A stretch of 64,000 nt of DNA from WS-9 sp036274595. GTDB taxonomy: Bacteria > Eisenbacteria > RBG-16-71-46 > SZUA-252. Below are positions 32,925-43,095 of this stretch, in pieces (the first letter of the stretch is position 1; each line of letters begins with the position of its first letter). The notes beneath the pieces were generated by a model, which was not told the DNA's origin, made no database searches, and was given only the letters and a program-made list of their open reading frames with translations. The position numbers and the translations under genes are program-made. Where the stretch lies: the NCBI GenBank assembly GCA_036274595.1, contig DASUFL010000043.1:1-64000 (forward strand). The letters run 5' to 3'.

Positions 32925-34649
32925 GTGCTCTCCTGGCTCTCCATCCAGGGGCTCGCCCTCGTCGACTCCGTCGAGCTCGCGCTCGATCCCGGCCTCAACA
33001 TCCTGACCGGCGAGACCGGGGCGGGGAAATCGCTCGTCCTGGGATCGATCGGGCTCCTGCTCGGGGAGCGCGCCGATGCCACCTGGCTGCGCGCGGGCGA
33101 GACGCGCGGATCCGTCGAGGCCGTGTTCGACCTCGGCGGCAGGCCCGATCTCCTCGAGTCCCTGGCCGAGCTGGGATGGGAGACCGAGGAGGGCCGGCTC
33201 CTCCTGCGCCGTGAGATCCAGGCCGAAGGCAAAGGGCGGGCGTTCGTGAACGGTCGCGCCGCGCTCCTCGCGCAGCTCAAAGCGATCGGCGACCGGCTCG
33301 TCGACCTGCACGGACAGCACGAGCACCAGCAGCTCCTCGATCCCGCGCGTCAGACCGACTTCTTCGACGGCTGGGCCGGGCTCCTCGGTGAGCGCCGAGC
33401 GCTGGAAGAGGAGCGCGCGGCGATCGTCGAGGAGCGCGCCACCCTGCGCGCCGCGCGCGAGCGGTGGGAGCGGGAGCGCGAGGCCGAGGGGACCGATCGC
33501 GAGGACTTCGAGGAGCTCGAGCGGGCGGCGCTCGATCCGGACGAGGAACAGAGGCTGAAGGAAGACCGGGAGCGGCTCGTGCATCGCGAGCGGCTCCTCC
33601 GCGCGCTCAGCGAGGCGCGCCGCGCGGCCGCGGACGACGAGGAGGGCGCGCTCGCCGCGGTTGGGCGGGCCGTCCGCGCCCTTCGCGGGGCGGCGGCGCT
33701 CGACGCCGCGATCCACGACGTGGCGTCCGAGGCGGAGCGGCTCCAGGGCGAGCTCGCGGAGCTGGGGAGCCGCCTGGAGCGCGAGGAGGAGCGCCTGGTC
33801 GACGGCGTTTTCGATCCCGAGGCGATCGAGGCGCGGCTCGACCTCATCCACCGCCTGAAGCGGCGCCACCGGACCGACCTGCCGGGCCTCGTGGCGCTCC
33901 GGGAGGAGCTCCGGGCCAAGGTGCGCTCGTTCGATCCCTCCGGGCGCGAGCTCGACAAGGCGGAGCGCTCGCACGACGAGCGGCTGCAGGCGTTCGAGCG
34001 GAGGCTCGACGCGCTCCTCGCGCATCGGAGCGATCGCTACGCCGCGTTCGAGTCGGATGTCGGGGCGAGGCTCAGGAAGCTCGGCTTCAACCGCTCCGCG
34101 CTTCGGGTGCGCCCCGCGGACTCGGGGCGTGCGGTCGTTGACCCCGCGCCGATCCCGCACCTAGAATTCGCGTTCCAGCCGAACCCCGGCGAAGGGGAGC
34201 GACCCCTTCGCAAGATCGCGTCGGGCGGGGAGCTATCCCGGGTCATGCTCGCCCTGAAGTCGCTCATGGCGGAGCGCGACCAGGTCGCGGTTCTTGTCTT
34301 CGACGAGGTGGATCAGGGGATCGGGGGCGCGGTGGGCGAGGAGGTGGGGCGTCTGCTCGAAGCCCTCGGGCAGCGCCGGCAGGTGCTCTGCATCACGCAC
34401 CTTCCGCTCATCGCGGCCCACGGCGCGCGCCACTTCGAGGTGGCCAAGTCGGTCCAGGCCAAGCGCACCCGCGTTTCGGTGCGGGCGCTCGAGCCCAAGG
34501 AGCGCGTGGAGGAGCTGGCCCGCCTCCTCGCCGGAGATCGCGCCACCGAAACCACACGGACCCAAGCACGGGAGCTCCTCGTGGCCGCCGCGCAGGGCGG
34601 CCGGGAGACCAGGAAGGAGCCGCGGCGCGCCGCGGCACGACGAGCATGA
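32925..34649 (+). CDS. recN: DNA repair protein RecN
   Basis: A 574-residue SMC-like ATPase that acts in double-strand break repair. GTG 32925 begins LSWLSIQGLALVDSVELALD. The Walker A motif is GETGAGKS. A long, highly charged coiled coil fills roughly residues 170-370 (dense Glu/Arg runs), followed by the C-terminal ATPase half with the ABC signature region KIASGGELSRVMLALKSLMA, Walker B LVFDEVDQGIGG and ITHLPLIAAHG. trpE overlaps its stop by 4 nt, joining DNA repair to tryptophan synthesis in one transcript. Confidence 0.95.
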   Translation: MLSWLSIQGLALVDSVELALDPGLNILTGETGAGKSLVLGSIGLLLGERADATWLRAGETRGSVEAVFDLGGRPDLLESLAELGWETEEGRLLLRREIQAEGKGRAFVNGRAALLAQLKAIGDRLVDLHGQHEHQQLLDPARQTDFFDGWAGLLGERRALEEERAAIVEERATLRAARERWEREREAEGTDREDFEELERAALDPDEEQRLKEDRERLVHRERLLRALSEARRAAADDEEGALAAVGRAVRALRGAAALDAAIHDVASEAERLQGELAELGSRLEREEERLVDGVFDPEAIEARLDLIHRLKRRHRTDLPGLVALREELRAKVRSFDPSGRELDKAERSHDERLQAFERRLDALLAHRSDRYAAFESDVGARLRKLGFNRSALRVRPADSGRAVVDPAPIPHLEFAFQPNPGEGERPLRKIASGGELSRVMLALKSLMAERDQVAVLVFDEVDQGIGGAVGEEVGRLLEALGQRRQVLCITHLPLIAAHGARHFEVAKSVQAKRTRVSVRALEPKERVEELARLLAGDRATETTRTQARELLVAAAQGGRETRKEPRRAAARRA

Positions 34650-36121
34650 TCCGTCCCAGCCTCGACGACTACCGGCGCCTCGCGCGCGACCACAACCTGA
34701 TCCCGGTCACGCGCGAGATCCTCGCCGACTTCGACACGCCCGTCTCCGCGTTCGTGAAGCTGAACCGCGGCGACGCGTCGTTCCTGCTCGAGAGCCTCGA
34801 GGGGGGCGAGACCTGGGGACGCTATTCCATCCTCGGCTTCCGCCCCTCGGTGGAGTTCCGCTCCAGCGGCACCAAGGTCGAGATCCGGCGCGGCGAGCGC
34901 ACCGAGCGGACGGAGCGCGAGGATCCGCTCGGCGCGCTTCAGGAGCTGATCGCGGAATTCCGCGCCGCCCCCGTTCCGGATCTCCCTCCGTTCAGCGGAG
35001 GCGCGGTCGGGATGGTCGGCTACGACTACGTGCGCTTCCTCGAGCGGCTGCCGTCCCGGCTGACCGCGGACCGCGACGTTCCCGACCTCCAGTTCGTCTT
35101 CCCGGACGTCGTGCTCGTGTTCGACAACTTCCGCCACCGGCTTCAAGTCGTCGTCAACAGCCGTCCCGGCTCGGCGCCCGACCGCGCGTACTCCGAAGCG
35201 GGCGCCGTGATCGAGGAGATGATCGCCCGGCTCGCGGCCCCGATGCCGAGCCCGGCCCCGGGACCCCATCCGAACGGCGACGTGCGCTTCCGGAGCACGA
35301 TGGGGGAGGATGCCTACAAGAAGGCGGTCGTGAAGGCCAAGGAGCACATTCGCGCGGGGGACGTGGTCCAGGTCGTCCTGGCGCATCACCTCGAGGCGGA
35401 CGTCCCGGTGGCGCCGCTCGACGTCTACCGCGCCCTGCGCGTGCTCAATCCGTCGCCCTACATGTTCTACCTGCGCTTCGCCGACCGCTCCGTCGCTGGA
35501 TCGTCGCCGGAGATCCTGGTCCGGGTCCACGGGGACCGCGTCACGCTCCGTCCGATCGCGGGCACGCGTCGCCGGGGAGCCACGCGGGGCGAGGACGCGG
35601 CGCTCGAGCATGAGCTCAAGGAAAGCGAGAAGGATCGAGCGGAACATGTCATGCTGGTTGATCTTGGGCGGAACGATGTCGGGCGGATCGCGGCCATCGG
35701 ATCGGTCCGGACGACCGAGTTCCTGACGCTCGAACGCTACTCGCACGTGATGCACCTGGTGAGCCACGTGGAAGGGCGCCTTCGAAACGGCCTCGGAGCG
35801 TTCGACGTGCTCCGGGCCTGTTTCCCGGCGGGCACCGTCAGCGGGGCGCCGAAGAAGCGCGCCATGGAGATCATCGAGTCGCTCGAGACCACCCGCCGCG
35901 GCGCGTACGCCGGCGCGATGGGGTACATCGACTTCCAGGGGAACGCCGACTTCTGCATCACCATCCGCACCGCGATCATCGATGGCGGCCGGGTCCGGTG
36001 CGGTGTCGGCGCCGGCATCGTGGCGGATTCCGATCCCGACGAGGAGTGGGCGGAGACCTGCAACAAGGCGAAGGCGGTGGAGGAGGCGGTCCGCCTCGCC
36101 GCACGGGGACTCGAAACATGA
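34646..36121 (+). CDS. trpE: Anthranilate synthase component I
   Basis: A 491-residue enzyme that converts chorismate and ammonia to anthranilate. The Trp-feedback region (FLLESLEGGETWGRYSILGF) is intact and contains the LLES element. The catalytic half has SPSPYMFYLRF-like NPSPYMFYLRFADRS, SSPEILVRV, ELKESEKDRAEHVMLVDLGR and FPAGTVSGAPKKRAMEIIE. The ATG overlaps recN, so there is no room for a trp leader or attenuator. trpG overlaps the stop. Confidence 0.96.
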   Translation: MIRPSLDDYRRLARDHNLIPVTREILADFDTPVSAFVKLNRGDASFLLESLEGGETWGRYSILGFRPSVEFRSSGTKVEIRRGERTERTEREDPLGALQELIAEFRAAPVPDLPPFSGGAVGMVGYDYVRFLERLPSRLTADRDVPDLQFVFPDVVLVFDNFRHRLQVVVNSRPGSAPDRAYSEAGAVIEEMIARLAAPMPSPAPGPHPNGDVRFRSTMGEDAYKKAVVKAKEHIRAGDVVQVVLAHHLEADVPVAPLDVYRALRVLNPSPYMFYLRFADRSVAGSSPEILVRVHGDRVTLRPIAGTRRRGATRGEDAALEHELKESEKDRAEHVMLVDLGRNDVGRIAAIGSVRTTEFLTLERYSHVMHLVSHVEGRLRNGLGAFDVLRACFPAGTVSGAPKKRAMEIIESLETTRRGAYAGAMGYIDFQGNADFCITIRTAIIDGGRVRCGVGAGIVADSDPDEEWAETCNKAKAVEEAVRLAARGLET

Positions 36122-36708
36122 TCCTGATGATCGACAACTACGATTCCTTCACCTGGAACCTCGTCCAGTACCTGGGCGAGCTCGGCGACACGCCCGTCGT
36201 GAAGCGGAACGATGCGATCACGCCGGACGAGATCGCGGCCATGAAGCCGCGCGCGATCGTGATCTCCCCGGGCCCGGGACGGCCCGACGATGCGGGAGTG
36301 AGCAAGGACGTGATCCGGCGCTTCTCCGGATCGGTTCCCATCCTCGGCGTCTGCCTCGGCCACCAGTGCATCGGCGAGGTGTTCGGCGGGCGCGTGGTGC
36401 AAGCCGAGCGACTCGTGCACGGGAAGACGTCCGCCATCATCCACACAGGGCGCGGGCTCTTCCTCGACGTCGACAATCCCTTCCAGGCGACCCGCTACCA
36501 TTCGCTCATCGTCGCGCGCGAGGGGCTTCCGGACGCGCTCCAGGTCATGGCCTGGACACCGGAGAACGAGATCATGGCCCTCCGCCATCGCGAGCACGAG
36601 ACCTGGGGCGTCCAGTTCCATCCCGAGTCGATCCTGACGACGTCGGGGAAGGACATCCTCCGAAACTTCCTCCTCAGCCTGCCCGCGCCAGCCACAGCGG
36701 CACGATGA
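36118..36708 (+). CDS. trpG: Anthranilate synthase glutamine amidotransferase (component II)
   Basis: A 196-residue class I amidotransferase supplying ammonia to TrpE. MILMIDNYDSFTWNLVQYLG is the family start. The nucleophile Cys lies in ILGVCLGHQCIGE, and the His-Glu pair in VQFHPESILT. In many bacteria the same subunit also serves PabB; no pabB is seen in the window. It overlaps both neighbours by 4 nt. Confidence 0.96.
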   Translation: MILMIDNYDSFTWNLVQYLGELGDTPVVKRNDAITPDEIAAMKPRAIVISPGPGRPDDAGVSKDVIRRFSGSVPILGVCLGHQCIGEVFGGRVVQAERLVHGKTSAIIHTGRGLFLDVDNPFQATRYHSLIVAREGLPDALQVMAWTPENEIMALRHREHETWGVQFHPESILTTSGKDILRNFLLSLPAPATAAR

Positions 36709-37727
36709 TCCGGGAGCTCCTCCCGCGGCTCGTCCGCGGCGAACGGCTCGCGCGCGAGGAGGCCGCCGCCGCGATCCGGTCGATCATGCGGGGCGGCGAG
36801 GACCCCGAGCTGGTCGGGGCCTTCCTCATGGCGCTCGCGCAGCGCGGTGAGACCGCCGAGGAGCTGGCCGGCGGCGCGGAGGCGCTGCGGTCCGAGGCGG
36901 TCCCGTTTCCGGGCGAGGGTCCCTTCCTCGACACCTGCGGAACGGGCGGGGACGGCACCCACACCTACAACATCTCGACGGTGGTCGGATTGATCGCGGC
37001 GGCCGCGGGGCAGCGCGTGGCCAAGCACGGGAACCGGTCGGTCTCGAGCCGCTGTGGCAGCGCGGACGTGCTCGAGGTCCTGGGCGCCCGCGTGGATCTC
37101 GGTCCCGAGGGCGCGGTCCGCGCGCTGGAAGAGACGGGCTTCTGCTTTCTCTACGCGCCTCGCTTCCATCCGTCGATGAAGCAGGTGGCCGGGATTCGAA
37201 GGTCGCTCGGCGTCCGCACGCTCTTCAACTGGGTCGGGCCGCTCGCGAATCCGGCCGGCGCGACGCACCAGCTCCTCGGCGTCTCCGATCGGGCGCGCGT
37301 CGACGTGGTGGCGCGCGTGCTCGCCGCGCTCGGAGCCGAGCGCGCGCTGGTCGTGCACGGAGCGGGCGGGCTCGACGAGCTCTCGCTCGAGCGGGGGAAT
37401 CACGCGGTCTGGGTGGAGCGCGGCCGGGAGCCGCGCGAGATCACCCTGGAGGCGGATGCGATCGGCCTTCTCGAGGCGCCCGTGGGAGCGCTGGAAGGCG
37501 GAACGCCGGAGGCGAACGCGGGGCACGTTCGCGCCGTGCTCGGCGGACGGCCCGGCGCGCGGCGGGATGCGGCGATCCTGAACGCGGCGGCGGCGCTCTG
37601 GGTCGCGGGCGCGGCGGACTCTCTCGAGGAGGGAGCGGTCAAGGCCCGCGAGGCGCTCGACTCCGGCGCCGCCCTCCGCGTGCTCGAGCGGTACATCGCC
37701 TTGTCCCAAGAGCTCGGAGAACGCTGA
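36705..37727 (+). CDS. trpD: Anthranilate phosphoribosyltransferase
   Basis: A 340-residue enzyme joining anthranilate to phosphoribosyl pyrophosphate. The diagnostic motifs are DTCGTGGDGTHTYNIST, AKHGNRSVSSRCGSADVLE, LFNWVGPLANPAG and VVHGAGGLDE. ATG 36705 overlaps trpG; the GTG of trpC follows immediately after the stop. Confidence 0.96.
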   Translation: MIRELLPRLVRGERLAREEAAAAIRSIMRGGEDPELVGAFLMALAQRGETAEELAGGAEALRSEAVPFPGEGPFLDTCGTGGDGTHTYNISTVVGLIAAAAGQRVAKHGNRSVSSRCGSADVLEVLGARVDLGPEGAVRALEETGFCFLYAPRFHPSMKQVAGIRRSLGVRTLFNWVGPLANPAGATHQLLGVSDRARVDVVARVLAALGAERALVVHGAGGLDELSLERGNHAVWVERGREPREITLEADAIGLLEAPVGALEGGTPEANAGHVRAVLGGRPGARRDAAILNAAAALWVAGAADSLEEGAVKAREALDSGAALRVLERYIALSQELGER

Positions 37728-38531
37728 GTGGATTTCCTCCAGACGATCGCGGGTGAGCGCCTGGCCCGAGTCCGCGACGACGAGCGCCGGATCTCGACGC
37801 TCGAGCTCCGGGCGCAAGCCGAGGCGATGGACGCTCGCGCGGACACGTTCGCGCCGGCGCTCCGGAGGCCGGCGGGCGCCCCGCTTCGGGTCATCGCGGA
37901 GGTGAAGCGGCAGTCGCCGAGCGCCGGGATGATCCGCGAGACGTACGATCCGGTCTCGATCGCGGCGTCCTATGAAGACGCGGGCGCCTCGGCGATCTCC
38001 GTGCTCACCGAGCCGGGCCGCTTTCTCGGATCGATCGACGACCTGGCCCGCGTGCGGGAACGGGTGACGGTGCCCGTCCTCCTCAAGGACTTCGTCGTGC
38101 ACGAGCGGCAGATCTACGAGGCGCGCGTCCGGGGAGCCGACGCGGCCCTCCTCATCGTGGCGATGTTGAGCCCGGGGCAGCTTCGCGACTATGCTGCGGT
38201 CATGAAGGCCATCCATCTCGAGCCGCTGGTCGAGATCCTGGACGACCGGGACCTGGATCGGGCGCTCGCGCTCGACGCGCCGGTGCTCGGCGTGAACAAC
38301 CGGGACCTCCGGACGCTCACCATGCGCCGCGGCTGGGCTGAAGGGTTGATCCGCGAGATCCCTCCGGACCGGGTGCGCGTCGGCGAGAGCGGCTATTCGA
38401 AGCGCGCGGAGATCGAGGCGCTCGAGCGGGCCGGGGGGGACGCGGCGCTCGTGGGGGAGAGCCTCCTCAAGGACGGCGATCCCGCCGGCGCGCTTCGACG
38501 TCTCCTCGGGCGCGAGGAGATCGCCCCATGA
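37728..38531 (+). CDS. trpC: Indole-3-glycerol phosphate synthase
   Basis: A 267-residue TIM-barrel enzyme closing the indole ring. Key motifs are IAEVKRQSPSAGMI (catalytic Lys), VPVLLKDFVVHERQIYEARV, LGVNNRDLRTL and GESGYSKRAEIEAL. The start is GTG with no gap after trpD. It is separate from TrpF here, unlike the fused enterobacterial protein. The stop overlaps trpF. Confidence 0.95.
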   Translation: MDFLQTIAGERLARVRDDERRISTLELRAQAEAMDARADTFAPALRRPAGAPLRVIAEVKRQSPSAGMIRETYDPVSIAASYEDAGASAISVLTEPGRFLGSIDDLARVRERVTVPVLLKDFVVHERQIYEARVRGADAALLIVAMLSPGQLRDYAAVMKAIHLEPLVEILDDRDLDRALALDAPVLGVNNRDLRTLTMRRGWAEGLIREIPPDRVRVGESGYSKRAEIEALERAGGDAALVGESLLKDGDPAGALRRLLGREEIAP

Positions 38532-39166
38532 GAACGCGCATCAAGATCTGCGGCATCACCCGCCCCGACGATGGTCTCGCCGCGCTCACGGCCGGCGCCG
38601 ATTACCTCGGCTTCATCCTCACCGAGAGCCCGCGCCGACTCACGCTCGACCAGGCGCGAACGCTCCGGCGCGCGCTCCCGCCCGAGGCGCAGGTGGTCGG
38701 CGTCTTCGCGGAAGAGCCGCCCGAGATCGTCTCGACCTTCGCGCGCGAGCTCTCGCTCTTCGCGGTGCAGGTCGCGGGCTGGGGCGACGCCGCACCGGAT
38801 GCCGCGGGGACCGCGGAGATCTGGCACGTGCTGCGCGCGGCGGAGCTGCCCGATCCCGTGACGCTCCCGATGGTGCCGCTCCGGACCTACGTGCTCGACG
38901 CGCACGACCAGAAGCTCCCGGGCGGAACGGGGAAGCGCGCCGACTGGGAATGGGCGCGCCGCTCCATCGAAGTCGGACGCCGCCTCATCGTCGCCGGCGG
39001 GCTCGAGGCGGGCAACGTCGGCCCGCTCGTCCGGGACATCCGTCCGTTCGGTGTGGATGCCTCGAGCAGGCTCGAGTCCGCTCCGGGACGGAAGGACGCG
39101 GGCAAGGTGCGCGCCTTCATCGACGCGGTCCACTCCGCCGATCACGACCGCCCCAAGCGGTCCTGA
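38528..39166 (+). CDS. trpF: Phosphoribosylanthranilate isomerase
   Basis: A 212-residue TIM-barrel enzyme. The catalytic Cys and the phosphate loop appear in IKICGITRPDDGLAAL and DYLGFILTESPRRL; IVAGGLEAGNVGPLVRD and GVDASSRLESAPGRKD close the active site. It contains a somewhat longer, divergent middle part. ATG 38528 overlaps trpC. trpB starts one nucleotide after the stop. Confidence 0.93.
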   Translation: MRTRIKICGITRPDDGLAALTAGADYLGFILTESPRRLTLDQARTLRRALPPEAQVVGVFAEEPPEIVSTFARELSLFAVQVAGWGDAAPDAAGTAEIWHVLRAAELPDPVTLPMVPLRTYVLDAHDQKLPGGTGKRADWEWARRSIEVGRRLIVAGGLEAGNVGPLVRDIRPFGVDASSRLESAPGRKDAGKVRAFIDAVHSADHDRPKRS

Positions 39167-39167
39167 C

Positions 39168-40355
<1,188 letters not shown>

Positions 40356-40362
40356 CCGGGTT

Positions 40363-42387
40363 CTACCAGGGAATGTCGTGCTCGACGGGGATCGTGACGC
40401 GGCTCGCGTCTTCGCCCCGCTGCAGCATCTGGAGCACCGTGCGCGCTTCGGAATCGCCCGGACGGAGCGCGAGGAGCCGCGTCGCGAACCGGATCGTCGC
40501 GGCCGGATAGCGGCTCAGCGCGAGCTGGCGCAGCACGCTCCGGATCGCCTCGGCGTCGCTGGCCCCGAGGCCGACCGCGTCCAGGATCGCGGCATCCAGG
40601 TCGAGGCTCGACGGGATCGAAGCGACCTCGTAGACGATCGCGATCGCGTCGTTCCGGTTGAACCGGGGCGTGTCCTCGAGGATGCGGTCGGCCTCCGCCT
40701 TCCGACCGGCCGCGAGGAGAAGGGCGCCGGCGAGCCTTCGGTTGTACGCAGCCTCCCACTCTTCGCCGGTCTTCATGCGAAGCAGAAGCTCCACGGCGCG
40801 GTCCGTTTGCCCTGAGCCGGCCAGACCCCGCGCGTAGGCACGGAGCGTGGTCCGGTACCCCGACGAGTCCGGCATTCCACTCGGGGTCACGCCGAGAGTC
40901 GCCGGATCGATCGCGTACACCGATAGCTCCTGCGACACCCACGCGAGAATCTCGGGGGTGCGGCCCGCGGTGAGCCGTTCCGGGTACATCGTGTCGAGCT
41001 TCGGATTGCGGTACCAGATCCGAGCTACCTGCAACCGGATCAGATGGAGCGCGAGGTCGCGATCGTCGGGCGCCTGGACCGAGACGAGGAGCCGTGTCGG
41101 CCCCTCGATCCGGGGGAGAACCTGACGGAAGCTATGCTCGAGCTTCGCCAACCGGTCCGACGGCCCCTTGAGCGTCCGCTCCGTCGGAACGCTCGGGCCG
41201 AGATCCATGCCGCGGCAAGCGAACCCCATTCCGAGGAACGCGACCGTGAGCGCGGCCGCGAGGATCCGCGGCGCGCGCGCCAGGCCGAGACCGATCGCGA
41301 GCGACGTGCCGATGCCCGCGAGAACGGCGTAGTAGGGGGACAGGATCTTCACGAGCCCGGCCACGACCACGATGGCGGGGAGCGTGAGGAGCGCGGCCAG
41401 GAGGAGGATGCGGCCGACGGATACGTTCGCAGTCGAGTCCGTCGAGCCCGACCTCCATGCCATCCAGATTCCGAGCGCGAGCACGCCGATCGCGAACGGA
41501 AGGACCATGTCCAGCTCGACCGGCCACGCAACCTGCGCGCCCTGGATCGGCACGTTCACGAGCGTGCGCCCGACCTTCGCCATGGAGCCCGCGAGGTCCG
41601 CACGAGCCGCGCTCAGGTACGCCACGGCGGGATCGCTGCTCTCGAAGCGGTGGGTCAGGAGGCCTCGGATCCCGGGGTGCACGGCGCCCCAGACGACAAC
41701 CAGAAGGCCGTAGGCGACCGCGGGCACGACCGCGGAGCGCGCGGGCGCGCGGCCGCTGAGCGGCCGGATGAGCGCGATCGCGGAAACCAGTGCCACCGCG
41801 GTCTCTTTCGAGAGAAGCGCGAGCGCCGTCGCCAGGAGCGCGAGCGGCGTCCGCCCCGATAGCTCGAGGTGGAGCGCGGCGAGCGCGAACACGATCGCGA
41901 AGAGATCCTGGTCGCAGCTCACCCAGCCCACGAGGGCCGGGGCCGCACCGAGACATGCGAACGCCGTTCCGGCGAAAAAGCCGGCCCGACGACCCATCAG
42001 GCGCGCGCCGAGCAGGGCGACGAGAGCGGCGGCGAGCGCCAAGAGAAGCGCGTTCACCATGTGCGCGACGACTGGGTTCGTCGGAGCCACCGCGTACAGA
42101 AACCCGAAGTACGCCTCTCGCGACAGGGGCCGCCAGAAGAGCGCCTGGGGGTCGGGAAGGAGTTGACGCAGGTTGAAAACCTGCCCGCGCCCCAGGAAGT
42201 CGTAGTCGTCGAAGAGGTAGCTGAGCGTCAGCGCGGGAAAGGCGAGGACCGCGGCGAGTGCGGCAGGAACGCCCCAGGTGGGCCAGGATGCGAGCGGACC
42301 ACCTGGGGATGGATTGGCCTGCGGAGCCATGCTCCGCCCAACAGAGTGGCGCTTCGATTGCGAGCCACGGGTCTTGGAATCGGGCAC
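40363..42387 (-). CDS. Polytopic membrane protein with GT-C-like N-half and TPR-like C-half
   Basis: A 674-residue protein. The N-terminal 400 residues have about ten membrane segments, with LSYLFDDYDFLGRG and ALFWRPLSREAY in the first loop, typical of polyprenyl-phosphate-dependent (GT-C/TMTC-like) transferases. The C-terminal 200 residues are soluble and alpha-helical with a repeated pattern (GLAGSGQTDRAVELLLRM, AGALLLAAGRKAEADRILED, ATRLLALRPGDSEARTVLQM) resembling TPRs. Sugar and acceptor are unknown. GTG 42387 sits at the expected transcription start of a TATAGT promoter; ATG 42330 is the alternative and lacks good Shine-Dalgarno spacing. It is convergent with trpB, separated by 7 nt. 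Confidence 0.7.
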   Translation of the reverse strand: MPDSKTRGSQSKRHSVGRSMAPQANPSPGGPLASWPTWGVPAALAAVLAFPALTLSYLFDDYDFLGRGQVFNLRQLLPDPQALFWRPLSREAYFGFLYAVAPTNPVVAHMVNALLLALAAALVALLGARLMGRRAGFFAGTAFACLGAAPALVGWVSCDQDLFAIVFALAALHLELSGRTPLALLATALALLSKETAVALVSAIALIRPLSGRAPARSAVVPAVAYGLLVVVWGAVHPGIRGLLTHRFESSDPAVAYLSAARADLAGSMAKVGRTLVNVPIQGAQVAWPVELDMVLPFAIGVLALGIWMAWRSGSTDSTANVSVGRILLLAALLTLPAIVVVAGLVKILSPYYAVLAGIGTSLAIGLGLARAPRILAAALTVAFLGMGFACRGMDLGPSVPTERTLKGPSDRLAKLEHSFRQVLPRIEGPTRLLVSVQAPDDRDLALHLIRLQVARIWYRNPKLDTMYPERLTAGRTPEILAWVSQELSVYAIDPATLGVTPSGMPDSSGYRTTLRAYARGLAGSGQTDRAVELLLRMKTGEEWEAAYNRRLAGALLLAAGRKAEADRILEDTPRFNRNDAIAIVYEVASIPSSLDLDAAILDAVGLGASDAEAIRSVLRQLALSRYPAATIRFATRLLALRPGDSEARTVLQMLQRGEDASRVTIPVEHDIPW

Positions 42388-42424
42388 GGCGCGAACTATA
42401 CCGCCAAAACGGGGCCCATGTCGG
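42388..42424 (-). promoter_or_regulatory. Candidate promoter of the membrane/TPR-like gene
   Basis: On the minus strand CCGACA (42424-42419), 18 nt and TATAGT (42400-42395) form a promoter whose -10 box matches five of six consensus bases. The predicted start (about 42388) falls on the GTG at 42387, so this mRNA would be leaderless. Confidence 0.5.
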
Positions 42425-42442
42425 CCCCATGAAGGGAGAGGA

Positions 42443-42991
42443 ATGACGCAACCGCGATTGATCGTGATCACCGGCGCGCCCGGTACTGGGAAGACTGCGA
42501 TCCTGAGATCGCTCGAATCGACCCTGGCCCACGTGCCCGAGCCCGCGCGCGAAGTGCTCGCGGAGCAGAGGGCCATCGGTGGGACGGGAGTGCCGCAATC
42601 CAATCCCACACGATTCGTCGAGCTGCTCCTGGAGCGTTCGATCGAGAAGCACGGAGCGGCTCTATGGCGGGGGCAATCCGTGCTGTTCGATCGAGGCATT
42701 CCCGATTGCGTCGCCTATGCCAGGCAGCTCGGAGTCGATCCGGAGCCCTCTCGGCGGGCCGCCGCCTTCTACCGGTACGCGCCGACCGTCCTCGTGACCC
42801 GACCCTGGGCCGAGATCTATGCGACCGACGACGAGCGCAAGATGTCCTTCGAAGCCACGCTCCCGTTTCAGCGGATGATGGAGGAGGCCTACGAGGAGGC
42901 TGGCTATGGGCTGGTCGAGATCCCGAGGGGACCGATCGAGGAGCGAGGAGCCTTCGTCCTCTACTTGATGGAGGAATGGGCGGGCCGCTAG
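42443..42991 (+). CDS. P-loop ATPase/kinase-like protein (AAA_28 type)
   Basis: A 182-residue cytoplasmic P-loop protein. Walker A is ITGAPGTGKTAIL (about residues 9-21); a GQSVLFDRGIPDC segment provides the Asp of the second motif, and RPWAEIYATDDERKMSF resembles the base-recognition loop of small kinases. Similar proteins are annotated as AAA_28 ATPases or predicted nucleotide kinases, with no proven substrate. ATG 42443 has GGGAGAGGA upstream. It stands alone between a divergent membrane gene and the FG-GAP protein. Confidence 0.75.
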   Translation: MTQPRLIVITGAPGTGKTAILRSLESTLAHVPEPAREVLAEQRAIGGTGVPQSNPTRFVELLLERSIEKHGAALWRGQSVLFDRGIPDCVAYARQLGVDPEPSRRAAAFYRYAPTVLVTRPWAEIYATDDERKMSFEATLPFQRMMEEAYEEAGYGLVEIPRGPIEERGAFVLYLMEEWAGR

Positions 42992-43095
42992 AATGGCAGC
43001 CCCTCCCCCAAACCACACCGGTTGCCGGGTGCACCGCATACACGGAGTTTTCGCTGCTCCCCGAAGCTTTGCCGGACGGACCTCAGGGGGTGAAC

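Noticed and set aside
34500..34646. trp leader or attenuator upstream of trpE
   Set aside because: trpE overlaps recN by 4 nt, so the region is coding and holds no leader.
32925..34649. SMC-like ATPase as part of a defence system
   Set aside because: Length, motifs and neighbours identify it as RecN; no partner defence genes are nearby.
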